From NCBI RefSeq assembly GCF_902459505.1, contig NC_047086.1:169607619-169671618 (forward strand): 64,000 nucleotides of DNA, written 5' to 3'. Under the pieces are notes generated by a model. It was given only the letters and a program-made list of their open reading frames with translations, ran no database searches and had not been told where the DNA came from. The stretch comes from Geotrypetes seraphini. Lineage: Eukaryota > Chordata > Amphibia > Gymnophiona > Dermophiidae. Both the position numbers and the translations under genes were made by a program. Shown here piece after piece: positions 37,320 through 47,979 of this stretch; positions within the stretch are counted from its first letter, which is position 1; each line of letters starts with the position of its first letter.

Positions 37320-39345
37320 TTAAGAACATAAGCAGTGCCTCCGCCGGGTCAGACCATAGGTCCATCCTGCCCGGCAGTCCGCTCCCGCGGCGGCCCAAAC
37401 AGGTCACGACCTGTCTGAATCACCAGAAGGGGCTCCCTTGCCACCTTGGTTTCTCATTGATGTCCTATCTTCCCATCGAAGTCCTAACCCTCCGGTCTTG
37501 CACATGCACGACCTGGTTGGGTTTCTATACTTATTACCTGGTTAGCTTTCTATACTTGTGTTACATCCCAGCTCCTCCCTCAGTATCCCACGATCCCTTT
37601 ATCCCTCAGGAATCCGTCCAATCCCTGTTTGAATCCCTGTACCGTACTCTGCCTGATCACTTCCTCCGGTAGCGCATTCCAAGTGTCCACGACCCTTTGG
37701 GTGAAAAAAAAACTTCCTTGCATTTGTTTTGAACCTATCTCCCTTCAGTTTCTCCGAATGCCCCCTCGTACTTGTTGTCCCTTTCAGTCTGAAGAATCTG
37801 TCCCTATCCACCCTCTCTATGCCCCTCATGATCTTGAAAGTCTCTATCATATCTCCCCTGAGCCTCCTTTTTTCCAGAGAGAAGAGCCCCAGCCTATCCA
37901 ACCTCTCGGCGTATGGGCAGTGTTCCAGCCCTTTTACCAGTTTCGTTGCTCTCCTTTGGACTCTCAAGTACCGCCATGTCCTTCTTGAGGTGCGGCGACC
38001 AATACTGAACGCAGTATTCCAGATGTGGACGCACCATCGCTCGATACAATGGCATGATGACTTCCCGCGTCCTGGTTGTTATGCCCCTCTTTATGATGCC
38101 CAGCATCCTGTTGGCTTTTTTCGAGGCTGCTGCGCACTGTGCAGATAGCTTCAGTGATGCATCCACCAGCACACCCAAGTCTCTTTCAAGTCTGCTGTCT
38201 CCCAACAATGCCCCTCCCCCAATTTGTAGTTGAACAACGGGTTCTTTTTCCCTATATGCATGACCTTGCATTTTTCCACGTTAAAGCGCATTTGCCATTT
38301 GTTTGCCCAGTCTTTCAGCTTGTCCAGGTCCCTTTGCAGGTCCTCACACTCCTCCCTGGACCTAACTCTGCCGCACAGTTTGGTATCGTCTGCAAATTTT
38401 ATAACCTCGCACTTTGCCTCCTTTTCCAGGTCATTGATAAATATGTTGAAGAGTAACGGCCCCAGCACTGATCCCTGTGGCACACCGCTTGTGACTCCCC
38501 GCCAATCAGAATATTGGCCCTTCACTCCGACCCTCTGCAGTCTACCCGACAACCAGTGCTTGATCCATCTGTGCACATCCCCTCCCACCCCGTGGTTCCA
38601 CAGCTTCCTAAGCAGCCTTTCATGTGGCACCTTGTCGAAAGCCTTTTGAAAATCGAGGTAAATGATGTCTATGGGTTCCCCATTGTCCACCCGACTGCTT
38701 ATTCCCTCAAAGAAGTACAGAAGGTTCGTTAGGCACGACCTTCCCTTACAGAATCCGTGCTGGCTTGTTCTCAGTAGGCCATTCCTCTCGATGTGCTCGC
38801 AAATGCCGTCCTTGATCATAGCTTCCACCATCTTCCCTATAATTGAAGTCAGGCTCACCAGCCTGTAGTTCCCGGGGTCACCCCTCGATCCCTTCTTGAA
38901 GATAGGTGTGACATTCGCCAATTTCCAGTCCTCTGGTACCTCACCAGTTTTCAAGGATAGGTTGCAAACATGCTGGATTGTGCCCGCTATTTCTTGTCTT
39001 AGTTCCTTCAGAACCCTTGGGTGGATCCCGTCCGGGCCCGGTGATTTACCGCATTTTAACCTGTCTATCTGTTTGAGGACATCCTCCTTACTTACCTCTA
39101 TGTGCTCCAATTTTTCGGCCTGTTCCCCACTCATGAGCTCCTCTGAGTCCGGTATATTAGATGTGTCTTCGCTCGTGAAAACCGACGAGAAGAACGTATT
39201 CAACCTCTCAGCTACCTCTTTATCCTCCTTAATCACTCCCTTCCTATCCCCATCGTCCAACGGCCCCACCTCCTCTCTCGCTGGTCGCTTCCCCTTTACG
39301 TAACTGAAGAATGCCTTGAAGTTAAAAAAAAAAAAAAAAAAATAG
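37320..39345 (-). mobile_element. CR1-type LINE, 5' truncated (copy 1)
   Basis: The 3' end on the minus strand finishes ...cttatgttcttaac (about 37320). The main frame is 39395-38151, with RT motifs NYRLVSLTSIIGKMVE, QHGFCKGRSCLTNLL, IYLDFQKAFDKVPHERLL, SGVPQGSVLGPLLFNIFI and catalytic FADDTKL. The post-RT part continues in two other frames (38271-37894 and 37967-37599), so the copy has about two frameshifts. A 22-A run (39321-39342) marks its 5' border. Endonuclease part absent. Confidence 0.9.
38151..39320 (-). CDS. CR1 reverse transcriptase frame (copy 1)
   Basis: An RT frame of about 390 codons without the endonuclease. The finger block (CGKSPGPDGIHPRVLKEL), palm A (YLDFQKAFD), palm B (SGVPQGS) and palm C (FADDT) are all present. 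The C-terminal part of the normal protein is out of frame, so it is not a working gene. Confidence 0.88.
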   Translation of the reverse strand, partial: FKAFFSYVKGKRPAREEVGPLDDGDRKGVIKEDKEVAERLNTFFSSVFTSEDTSNIPDSEELMSGEQAEKLEHIEVSKEDVLKQIDRLKCGKSPGPDGIHPRVLKELRQEIAGTIQHVCNLSLKTGEVPEDWKLANVTPIFKKGSRGDPGNYRLVSLTSIIGKMVEAMIKDGICEHIERNGLLRTSQHGFCKGRSCLTNLLYFFEGISSRVDNGEPIDIIYLDFQKAFDKVPHERLLRKLWNHGVGGDVHRWIKHWLSGRLQRVGVKGQYSDWRGVTSGVPQGSVLGPLLFNIFINDLEKEAKCEVIKFADDTKLCGRVRSREECEDLQRDLDKLKDWANKWQMRFNVEKCKVMHIGKKNPLFNYKLGEGHCWETADLKETWVCWWMHH

Positions 39346-39537
39346 ATTGCAGCTCCGACAGGCATGCACAGACCATCTACAGATGGTCTGCGCATGCGCG
39401 CAGATCACACAAAAGCGATTCATGCAGGCAGATGGGGGTGTTCCTCCGATCGCCCCATCTGCATATGTTTCTTTCCTGAATTTGTCGGTCCTGCCCGGAT
39501 TGGGCCCGATCGGGCAGGTTAGTGAATCTGGGCCTTA

Positions 39538-40000
39538 GTTAGAACTCCCCTAACCATCCTCTGTACTCTTTGGTCCTCATCTATCCTCTGCTGCATTTCC
39601 TCACCCTTTCAGTCCAAGCTCCATCCCTATTTATCCTTCCCTTGCCTCCAAGGTCATCCCTGTCCCCTAGCCTTATTCCACTCCTGCACAGATTCTCTTC
39701 CTTCTTTACCCTTGCTCCTGTACTCCATCCCAGGACCAATATCTCTCTGTCTGTTTTATTATGTTTTTACAAAATTATGTAAGCAAATTATGTAATATAC
39801 AAAACTGATAACCAATACCACTTCCAGACAGAATGTATCCAAAATATATTTTTTCTTATATTTCTAACTGTTCAGGAAAAGGCCTCAGAATAGGAGCCTA
39901 CGCGCAGTCCTATCAGAGACTGAAACTTCAGCGTAGCAAATTATGTAAACCATTTCATTTTAAATGGTATAGAAATTTTTTAAATAAATAAAATACTTTC
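39538..40000. other. Unassigned, with a repeat shared with 4530-5165
   Basis: 39888-39925 (ggagcctacgcgcagtc... cagcgtag) resembles the arm of the inverted-repeat element at 4530-5165. The rest shows CT-rich tracts. Confidence 0.35.
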
Positions 40001-40620
40001 AAGAAAAATTACAGAGTAATAGAATAAACTCAAAAATCAATCTACAAAAATATTACTCGCCAGAGATGGGCTTTACACCCCCGATAAACATTTCATATAA
40101 AAAGTGGAGAAAAAGCCTAAAAATTTTCATAAACGTCAGCAGTCAACTATCAATAATGATTTAAAGTTAAAATCTGCTTTATTTAATATCTTTGGCAAAA
40201 AACTCCACCACTACAGAAATGTACTTATCAAATGTGTAATATACCCATCATTGTACACAGGAAAAGCAAAATCAAAAATCATGGTCTGAAATGTCGTGAT
40301 TGATTGAAGATGTCTGGCCAGACTTTAGATGGAAACAGCACGGCAACGATCAGATGAAATGTCCAGAAACCATACCCAATTCTGCCAAGTTCCTTTTTTC
40401 ACCTCTCAAAGGCTTCCTCAGGGAATATGAATCAGCTGAAAACTCCACTCCTCTTTCGTGCACACAGGCACAAGAATTGCCCGTTGCTAAAAAGAACCAC
40501 AGGATCCGACTTCCGGTGACACATCCGGGTTACAATGTCATCAAAGCTGAAAAAAACAGGGCTGCCATTTATCCAAAAAACTGCCACTCATCCACAAAAC
40601 TGCCATTTCACTAACTTTCT
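40000..40620. mobile_element. Possible Penelope-like end
   Basis: It has tctcaaaggcttcctcaggg and neighbouring phrases typical of the 'ggcttcctcag' motif in Penelope-like ends. Low confidence. Confidence 0.35.
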
Positions 40621-40690
40621 GGCTGCACCCGATCCAATCCACGCATGCAAATTAGGGAAATAGCATGCAAATCTATCAAGGCAGCAATAC
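40612..40690. mobile_element. Fragment of the 36312-39534 Harbinger family
   Basis: Acccgatccaatccacgcatgc then aattagggaaatagcatgca matches 36364-36435. Confidence 0.6.
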
Positions 40691-41079
40691 TTTCCCATGC
40701 CCCTCCCGTGATACTGCAACTCTCCCCCTCCCCATTCTAGCATCTGCCACTCTCGCTCTTCACCCAACTGCACTCCAACACTGGAGCTTGCACCAGTTCA
40801 AACCCCACCCCACAGCGGGATCCCAGTCTTCTTTCTTCAGCTCCCAACTCCCCCACCTATCTACGCATTGAATCTTCAGGCAGGTCGGCAGCAGCAGCGA
40901 GGTAAGCCTAGTGCTGCCAGCCTGCCCTGGAAGCTGCTTCTGAATGGTTTGCTATTGTCTTCTCCTGAAGCATGAAGGGTTAAAGGCCAGATTCTGTAAA
41001 TGGCATTCAGAGTTAGGCACCAGGAAATATCTGTGCTAAGCACTAGTCTAAAAAAAGCACTTCAAAAACTCAAATAGTA

Positions 41080-41645
41080 GCAGCATTCCATGCCACCGAT
41101 CCAGGGCAAGCAGTGGCTTCTTCCATGTCTGTCTCAACAGCAGTTTATGGACTTTTCCTCCAGGAACTTCTCCAAACCCTTTTTAAAACTAGCTACATTC
41201 CAAGTTTATTGTACATTTGATATACTGCAATCAAATAACATCTATGCAGTTTACATAAAATCACTATATATAAAAATAATTAAAAAGGTTGTACTACAAT
41301 TTCAATAGTAAAAGAAAGAAAAAAGCACATCCTCTTGCAATTTATTTTAGAGCTTAACTATTCTTTGAGTCAAACAATATTTCCTCCTATTGGTTTTAAA
41401 AGTTTTACTTTGTAACTTCATCGGGTGTCTCCTTGTCTTTGTAAATCTTAATGCAGTAAAAAAATCAATCTACTTGAACCCATTCTGCACCACTCAGGAT
41501 TTTGTAGACTTCAATCATATGTCTCCTCAGCCGTCTCTTTTCCAAATTGAAGAGCCCTAACCTCTTTAGTCTTTCCTCATATGAGAGGAGTTCCATCCCC
41601 TTTATCACAGAAAAGTACGTGGTGGGCCATTTTGTACATCGGGTT
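41080..41645 (-). mobile_element. CR1-type LINE 3' part (copy 4)
   Basis: The minus frame 41650-41465 has GMELLSYEERLKRLGLFNLE and KRRLRRHMIEVYKILSG, the conserved CR1 C-terminus. Continuation at 41090-41200 is 3' UTR, interrupted by an AT-rich insert at about 41205-41310. Truncated at both ends. Confidence 0.75.
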
Positions 41646-42069
41646 GGCAAATTAGGTTGTCGCTAAACCAGTTTGAACAAGGGACGATACATTGTGGGGG
41701 TCAGACTAATGGATTTTCCTTGCTGGCTCCGACTTTTCAACTTATATGCAAATGACTTACCAACGTATATCTCACAAAGGAAGGAGATGAGAAATTATTG
41801 AAGGGGTAAAGATGGGCTAGAGAGAGGAGTGAGTAAACACAAGAAAAAGGAGATATGAAAAAGGAATAGTAGACAGATCATAGGGTGCTGAGCAGGGAAA
41901 TGGCATGATGGTTTTTGGCATCTGGGGGCCTATATTTGCATTTGTACCCCCCTATCTAGTCACCTAATCCTTGCTGATAACTTGAAAGTGCAGGTGGAAT
42001 CACTGTGGGCTGAGTACCGGTACTCTAATTCATTCTGTCCATGATGCCTGTCTGGCACATGCAGTTCAC
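41646..42069. other. Unassigned sequence
   Basis: Nothing recognised on either strand. Confidence 0.35.
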
Positions 42070-42530
42070 ATCTCACTTCATATGTTCAAGCTCCTTTTGC
42101 TGACCTATAAGTGTGTTCATTCTGCTTCTCCTCAATATCTCTCCTCTCTTCTCTCTCCCAGAGAACATCATTCTTCAGATAAGCTGCTCTTAGCTTCTCC
42201 TCCACTGCAAATTCCAGACTTTGTTCCTTTCATCTAGCTGCCTCCTATGCCTGGAATAAATTACCCAAGTTTGTCTGCCAAGCCCCTTCCCTTACTTTGT
42301 TTAAAAGCAGACTGAAAACCCACCCTTTTGCCATAATCTTCAATCCATAACCCTACTGCCCACCAACCCAGCCTGCAGATTAACCATTCCTCTTAACTGT
42401 ATTCATGACATCCTATTTATCTATCTTGTCTGTTTAGATTGTAAGCTCTTTTGAGCAGGGACTGAGAAAAAGGGGACAATTTCTGGAAAGCAGTATATAC
42501 TAATGCTCGGTATTTATATTTTATATTTAC
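42070..42530 (+). mobile_element. L2-like LINE 3' end
   Basis: It reads like the L2 C-terminus with frame damage: caagctccttttgctgacct start, cctggaataaattacccaag (a W-N-x-L-P-like block), and ttgagcagggactgag in the 3' UTR. 5' truncated. Confidence 0.65.
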
Positions 42531-42531
42531 A

Positions 42532-42648
42532 TTAGAGGCTCTGGTAGAAACCCGTTTACGAAGTATGTATTCTTCCCAATTAATATTTCCAAATTAATAA
42601 AGTCTCTTTGCTTATTTGTAAATGGGTTTCTACCAGAGCCTTTAATTC
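42532..42648. mobile_element. Small MITE (115 bp)
   Basis: Gaggctctggtagaaaccc at left and gggtttctaccagagcct at right are near-perfect inverted ends over about 25 bp. Target duplication unclear. Confidence 0.65.
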
Positions 42649-42689
42649 AGTAGCATAATTAAATGAAATAACTATTTCTGAAGTTTATA

Positions 42690-42800
42690 GAGACGGGCGG
42701 GGACGGAAGGGATTCCTCGCAGGGACGGGTGGGGATGGTGGGGATTCCTCACGGGGATGAGTGGGGACATAGGGATTCCTCACGGGGACGGGTGGGATTT
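42690..42800. repeat. GC-rich minisatellite, about 3 copies
   Basis: The unit of about 33-36 bp is built on ggggacgggtggggat and gggattcctcac. Confidence 0.7.
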
Positions 42801-45121
42801 CTGTCCCCGCACAACTCTCTATTCTCCCCACCAATTCTGAAATAATTGGGGCAGGAGGGAACCCAAGCCCTCCTGTCCCAGCGAAACCCCCTACCCCCCA
42901 CCCCCTCTAAGATACATGCAGGAGGAATCTCAGACCCTCTTGCCCTCGTCGCACCCCCCATGTCACCCCCCTGAACCCCTGCTCGGCCCCCCCGAACGCT
43001 GTGGTCCCAACCCCCTACACCCATGTGACTAAGGCCCCGCCCACAGAAGGGGCATGAGGGTTTGGGCTTAGATGTTTTTATTTATTATGCCCCTCCATGG
43101 AAACAAATTCTATCCTTCTTAGACCTCAATAATCTGTAGAGGGAGTGGTCTTAAACAAGGGACCAAATTATTAAGAAGAAAAAAAGAAAAAACTAAAAGC
43201 TTAACGGTGGCTCCTACAATCTATTATTACTTCCTTTTATCCTCTAGAGATCTTATTTAAGTCCAGAAAAGACCGCAAATGGTCAGGAACAAAACAAGTA
43301 TATTTTATCCCTGCATATTTAATGAGGCACTTGCATGGATACATCAGTTGAAAAGTAGCTCCAATCTCTTTTGTTTCTTGCCTCATCACAAGGAAAAGGT
43401 TTCTTCTTTATGAGTTTCTTTGTTCACATCAGGGAATATCCATAATTGCTGCCCAAAAACTGGAGTTTGTGATTTACGAAAATAAAGTTTTAAAACAGAA
43501 TTTAAATCTTGCTGAAAAATAAAGAAACAAGCAGAGTAACTCTGTCTTTAATTGTAGATATTGTTGATTCCAGAATCTATGAGATATTTCCTAAGTCCAT
43601 TGTAGTTTGTTGTGTTTGATTCTCCATTCCTGGCTTGCTCCCTGGCTTTTTTGTGGCAGGCAGGTAATAAATCTTTTATTAACCCGCGTTAGGGCTTTAA
43701 CACGTGGATTAGCGCGCGCTACACCTTAACGCTAGCATTGAGCTGGCATTCTAGAAGTGTAGCGCGCAGTGTAGTGAGCGGTAATTTCCTGCGTGCACTA
43801 AAAACTCTAGCGCACCTTAGTAAAAGGAGTCCATAGCCTTGGGAGCGTAGCTAAGATTTTGTATTAAATATTTTCTGAACAATTCTACTGCAGAAATTTC
43901 CACAGACCTGGGGAAATTTAACAGTCTGAGATTGAGCCTTCTGTTAAAATTTTCTAATTGCTCTATTTATCTGTGTGTCATTAGTTTGTCCTTAACCAAA
44001 GCATCTACTGCTGATTTTAAAGTAGTTATGTCCTCATTTAGTGTAGTAAATTTAATCTCATTATCAGACTTAGGGCCTCTTCTACTAAACGCGCTAGCGG
44101 TTTTAGCATGGGAGCCACGCTGAATGGCCCGCACTGCTCCCGATGCCATGGAGGGGCATAATTGAAAGAAACGTCTAAGTCCATTTTCGCCTAATTCGCA
44201 AGTCGTCCAAAGTCAGACACAGCTTAGGACACATTTTCGAAAAATACACCCAAAATATTTTTTATTTTGAAAATTGCCTATACATCCAGCCGTCTGATCG
44301 TCCAGGCTGCTAAATTGTCCATCTTTATACCACATTTTTGTCCAAATATTCGTCCAAGTCAAAAACGCCTAGAATAAGCCTTGTTGGATGTGGGAGGGGT
44401 CAGCAAAGTGATGGACTGGACACCTAGACATTTCACCTGAATAGTGAGGTACCTTAAAGGGCACTACTGTGAACTTCACAAAAAGGGTGCCCCATAAACA
44501 TCTCACTACAACTCCCTTATAGGTCATGATGAGTTCCCCCCAACACCCCCAAAATGTACTATACCCACCAGTCTATAACCCCAATAGACCTTATAGCTGC
44601 AGGAGCCACTTATATGGCAGTACAAAAGAGTTTTGGGTTTTTGGGGGAGTGCACATGTGTCACCATGAATGCAGTGATTACAGTGGCTTATGGGCCTGGG
44701 TCCTCCTCTCCATGAGTCCCTAACCCACTCCCAAGATGACCCAAGCCGCCTCTGTGCAGCTCTACTAGGCTTTCCTATGACAGCCTTCCAGGTGCTGATG
44801 TGCTGCAGGCAGATATTTAAAGCTGTGATTAAGATTTATATGGGGGGGAGTTGGTGATCACTGGGGTAGTGTGTGGGGGTCTGTACTATGTGTTTACAGT
44901 GCTTATCTGGTCACTTTATATAGGTTTTTGTGACTTAGACCATGTTTTAAATGGCCTAAGTCACAATGTCCAAGTTCCGTTTAGGCTGTGTTGTAAAACT
45001 TTTGGTTATACATTCAGTACGACTAAGTCTAGCACGGCACACGTCCTGCCCAAATCCCACCCTTGACACTCCTCCTGAAACACCCTGTTTAGTTCTGGTT
45101 GTTCAGCGGCACTGGGAAGGC

Positions 45122-47230
45122 CTAGGTCATAGAAACATAGAAATAGACGGCAGACAAGGGCCACGGCCCATCTAGTCTGCCCACCCTAATGACCCTCCCC
45201 TACCTTTGCCTAGTGAATAGAGCCCACGTGTCGATCCCATTTGGCCTTAAAATCAGGCACGCTGCTGGCCTCAATCACCTGCAGTGGAAGATTATTCCAG
45301 CGATCAACCACCCTTTCAGTGAAAAAGAATTTCCTGGTGTCACCTCGTAGTTTCCCGCCTCTGATTTTCCACGGATGCCCTCTTGTTGCCGTGGGTCCCT
45401 TGAAAAAGAAGATATCTTCTTCCGCTACGATGCGGCCTGTGAGATACTTGAACGTCTCGATCATGTCCCCCCTCTCTCTGCGCTCCTCAAGTGAGTATAG
45501 CTGCAGTTTGTCTAACCTTTCTTCATACGGGAGATCTTTGAGTCCCGAGACCATCCGGGTGGCCATTCTCTGAACCGACTCCAATCTCAGCACATCTTTG
45601 CGATAATGTGGTTTCCAGAATTGCACACAGTATTCCAGGTGGGGCCTCACCATGGATCTATACAATGGCATAATGACTTCCGGCTTACGGCTGACGAAAC
45701 CCCTGCGTATGCAACCTAGGATCTGTCTTGCCTTGGATGAGGCCTGCTCTACCTGACTGGCAGCCTTCATGTCCTCACTGACGATCACCCCCAAGTCCCG
45801 TTCTGCTACCGTTCTTGTTAGGATCTCACCATTAAGAGTATAAGTCTTGTATGGATTATGGTTGCCTAGGTGCATGACTTTGCATTTTTTGGCATTGAAG
45901 CTGAGTTGCCAGGTCCTAGACCAGCGCTCCAGTAGGAGTAGGTCGTGCATCATGTTGTCGGGCATTGAATCTTCGTCCGTTGTGCATTTTCCCACTACAT
46001 TACTTAGTTTGGCGTCATCGGCGAATAAGGCTATTTTACCTCGAAGCCCTTCTGCCAAGTCTCTTATAAAGATGTTGAATAGGGTCGGTCCCAAGACCGA
46101 ACCCTGTGGCACTCCACTGATCACCTCCGTCATTTCTGAGGGGGTGCCGTTCACCACTACCCTTTGAAGCCTACCACCAAGCCAGTTCCTAACCCATTTC
46201 GTCAATGTGTCACCTAATCCTATAGAACTCATCTTGTTCAGCAACCTGCGGTGTGGTACGCTATCGAATGCTTTGCTAAAGTCCAGGTACACGATGTCCA
46301 GGGACTCCCCAACATCCAGCTTCCCCGTCACCCAGTCAAAGAAGCTGATTAGGTTGGATTGACATGATCTCCCCTTAGTAAATCCATGTTGACGGGGGTC
46401 CCGTAGATTTTCCTCATCCAGGATCTTATCCAATTGTCGTTTGATCAGAGTTTCCATAAGTTTGCTCACTATAGATGTTAGACTCACTGGTCTGTAGTTT
46501 GCTGTCTCCATCTTTGAGCCTTTCTTGTGGAGTGGAATGACGTTAGCCGTCCTCCAGACCAACGGGACGCTTCCTGTACTAAGGGAGAGGTTGAAGAGTG
46601 TCGACAGTGGCTCTGCCAAGACATCACTCAACTCCCTAAGCACCCTGGGGTGTAGGTTGTCAGGTCCCATTGCCTTGTTAACCTTGAGTTTTGACAGCTC
46701 ATCGTAGACACTGCTGGGCATGAATTCGAAGTTACTAAATGGGTCAACTGAGTCTGCCCTTGTCTGTAGTTGAGGGCCAAGCCCCGGCGTTTCACGGGTG
46801 AAGACTGAGCTGAAGTATTCATTTAATAGCTGGGCTTTTTCGGAATCCTTTTCCACATAGTCTCCGTTTGGTTTCCTAAGACGTACAATCCCGCCAGAGT
46901 TTTTACTTCTATCACTGATATACCTGAAGAAGGATTTATCTCTCTTCTGGATGTTCTTTGCCAGAGACTCCTCCATGTGAAATTTAGCCTCCCTGACTGC
47001 TGTTTTGACTGCTTTTGACTTGGTCAGATAGTCTGCCCTAGAGTCTTGTTTCCCCGATTGTTTGTAAGAGATGAATGCTTTTTTCTTTTCCTTGATGAGG
47101 TCCGAGATCTCCGCAGTGAACCATTGCGGCTTGTTGTTTCTTCGCCGCTTACTTACTAATTTAACATAGCGGTTTGTCGCTTCTTGTATGGTGGCTTGCA
47201 AAGGTCGTTTGTAAACATGTCCACAACCCA
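45122..47230 (-). mobile_element. CR1-type LINE, 5' truncated, long open frame (copy 2)
   Basis: The 3' end on the minus strand ends catttctatgtttctatga, the CR1-style terminal repeat. It carries the 678-codon frame listed below. Younger than the DNA elements that hold it. Confidence 0.9.
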
Positions 47231-47246
47231 TTTTGATTATCGCCAC
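45210..47246 (-). CDS. CR1 reverse transcriptase protein, open over 678 codons
   Basis: One uninterrupted frame: connector (PQWFTAEISDLIKEKKKAFI), RT finger (NKAMGPDNLHPRVLRELSD), NYRPVSLTSIVSKLME, QHGFTKGRSCQSNLI, palm A (YLDFSKAFDSVPHRRLL), palm B (SGVPQGSVLGPTLFNIFI), palm C (FADDAKL), thumb, and the C-terminal CR1 block (RPHLEYCVQFWKPH, RERGDMIETFKYLTG, RWNNLP). The first few residues come from the host element. The endonuclease domain is missing, so the copy is dead through 5' truncation although its RT frame is open. Confidence 0.92.
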   Translation of the reverse strand: MAIIKMGCGHVYKRPLQATIQEATNRYVKLVSKRRRNNKPQWFTAEISDLIKEKKKAFISYKQSGKQDSRADYLTKSKAVKTAVREAKFHMEESLAKNIQKRDKSFFRYISDRSKNSGGIVRLRKPNGDYVEKDSEKAQLLNEYFSSVFTRETPGLGPQLQTRADSVDPFSNFEFMPSSVYDELSKLKVNKAMGPDNLHPRVLRELSDVLAEPLSTLFNLSLSTGSVPLVWRTANVIPLHKKGSKMETANYRPVSLTSIVSKLMETLIKRQLDKILDEENLRDPRQHGFTKGRSCQSNLISFFDWVTGKLDVGESLDIVYLDFSKAFDSVPHRRLLNKMSSIGLGDTLTKWVRNWLGGRLQRVVVNGTPSEMTEVISGVPQGSVLGPTLFNIFIRDLAEGLRGKIALFADDAKLSNVVGKCTTDEDSMPDNMMHDLLLLERWSRTWQLSFNAKKCKVMHLGNHNPYKTYTLNGEILTRTVAERDLGVIVSEDMKAASQVEQASSKARQILGCIRRGFVSRKPEVIMPLYRSMVRPHLEYCVQFWKPHYRKDVLRLESVQRMATRMVSGLKDLPYEERLDKLQLYSLEERRERGDMIETFKYLTGRIVAEEDIFFFKGPTATRGHPWKIRGGKLRGDTRKFFFTERVVDRWNNLPLQVIEASSVPDFKAKWDRHVGSIH

Positions 47247-47979
47247 TTGGACGTATTTCGTTTATGATCATCCAAGTGCCGACTTAGGCCGGTATTTGGA
47301 TGTTTTTCTTTTGATTATGCTCCCCATAGAGTTCTTATGAGCGTCTGGAGCAGCGCGGGTCATTCAGCGCGGCTCCCAGCGATAAAACTGCAAGCGCGGT
47401 TTAGTAGAAGAGGGGGTTAGAGTCTTCAACAATCTTAGACAAAGAATCTACTTTTCTTACCAAATCAGCTGTTTCTTGGTCAGACTTTTGAACTGTTCTG
47501 TCCATTTTTTGGAGCATTTTCCAGACGTCCAATAGAGTTACCTCTGGCTTGAAGCAGAACCTGCAACCCCAGCTGATTTCACCTTCTCTGCGAGATATTT
47601 CTTTGCACAATTTCCCTCAGCAAAGACCTTCCCTGCAGCCACCTCGGCATTGGGTCCGCTCTGCAGATCGTGTGTCTCACTCGCGGGACATAGAGGAACA
47701 AACGGATCCAGAGGCGACAAAGAAACTTCTGGCTCCAGTGCGGCCGCCATGCCACCAGGCTCCAGAACTAGCGAGCCTCACTCTCTGGGGTGTGTAGGAG
47801 TCCTGGCGGTGAAGTCCAGAGTCGTCTGGCACAGGGGCGTCGCAGTGTCTGCCGTTGAGGGTCCCATCCAGACCGCGCCTTTGCACTTTGTATGAGGCAT
47901 CGTAGGAGGAAAAGCTAGAGCACTAGCGAAAAGGAGAGTGCTCTGGACTAACGCACACCACTTGCTGCCATCTTGTCAA

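Larger units (their letters stand above)
36312..39534. mobile_element. Harbinger-like element carrying two insertions
   Basis: The left end gggctagattcaaacaaac and right end gttagtgaatctgggcc are inverted matches, flanked by TTA (36309-36311, 39535-39537), the 3-bp duplication of PIF/Harbinger elements. An internal hairpin (ttttaacccgcggg... gcgggttaaaac near 37236-37280) is shared with 51999-53067. A Penelope-like fragment and a CR1 copy are inserted in it. Confidence 0.8.
44153..47325. mobile_element. TIR DNA element of unknown superfamily, carrying CR1
   Basis: Ends ggggcataattgaaagaaac and its diverged inverse (tttttcttttgattatgctcccc). Repeated 'acgtc' and 'cgtcca' phrases run through both arms. 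A second copy, 57807-59110, confirms the family. Target duplication unclear. CR1 copy 2 is inserted near 45122. Confidence 0.7.
44073..47416. mobile_element. Harbinger-like element inside L1 ORF1
   Basis: Ends gggcctcttctactaaacgc and its inverse (gcggtttagtagaagaggggg), flanked by TTA on both sides (44070-44072 and 47417-47419). Its own sequence is only the outer 80-90 bp on each side; the interior is the inserted element at 44153-47325. Confidence 0.8.
43092..47950 (-). mobile_element. L1-type LINE ORF1 relic, split by a nested DNA element
   Basis: Minus-strand ORF1-like parts lie on both sides of the Harbinger element. The upstream part (47610-47401) encodes VTLLDVWKMLQKMDRTVQKS, then DQETADLVRKVDSLSKIVED, a coiled coil. 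The downstream part (44100-43840) continues KSDNEIKFTTLNEDITTLKS and the L1-like RRLNLRLLNF stretch. The ORF1 C-terminal region reaches about 43092. Reading across the insertion gives one coiled coil. Another GC-rich insert (43680-43840) interrupts it. No ORF2 here. Confidence 0.6.
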
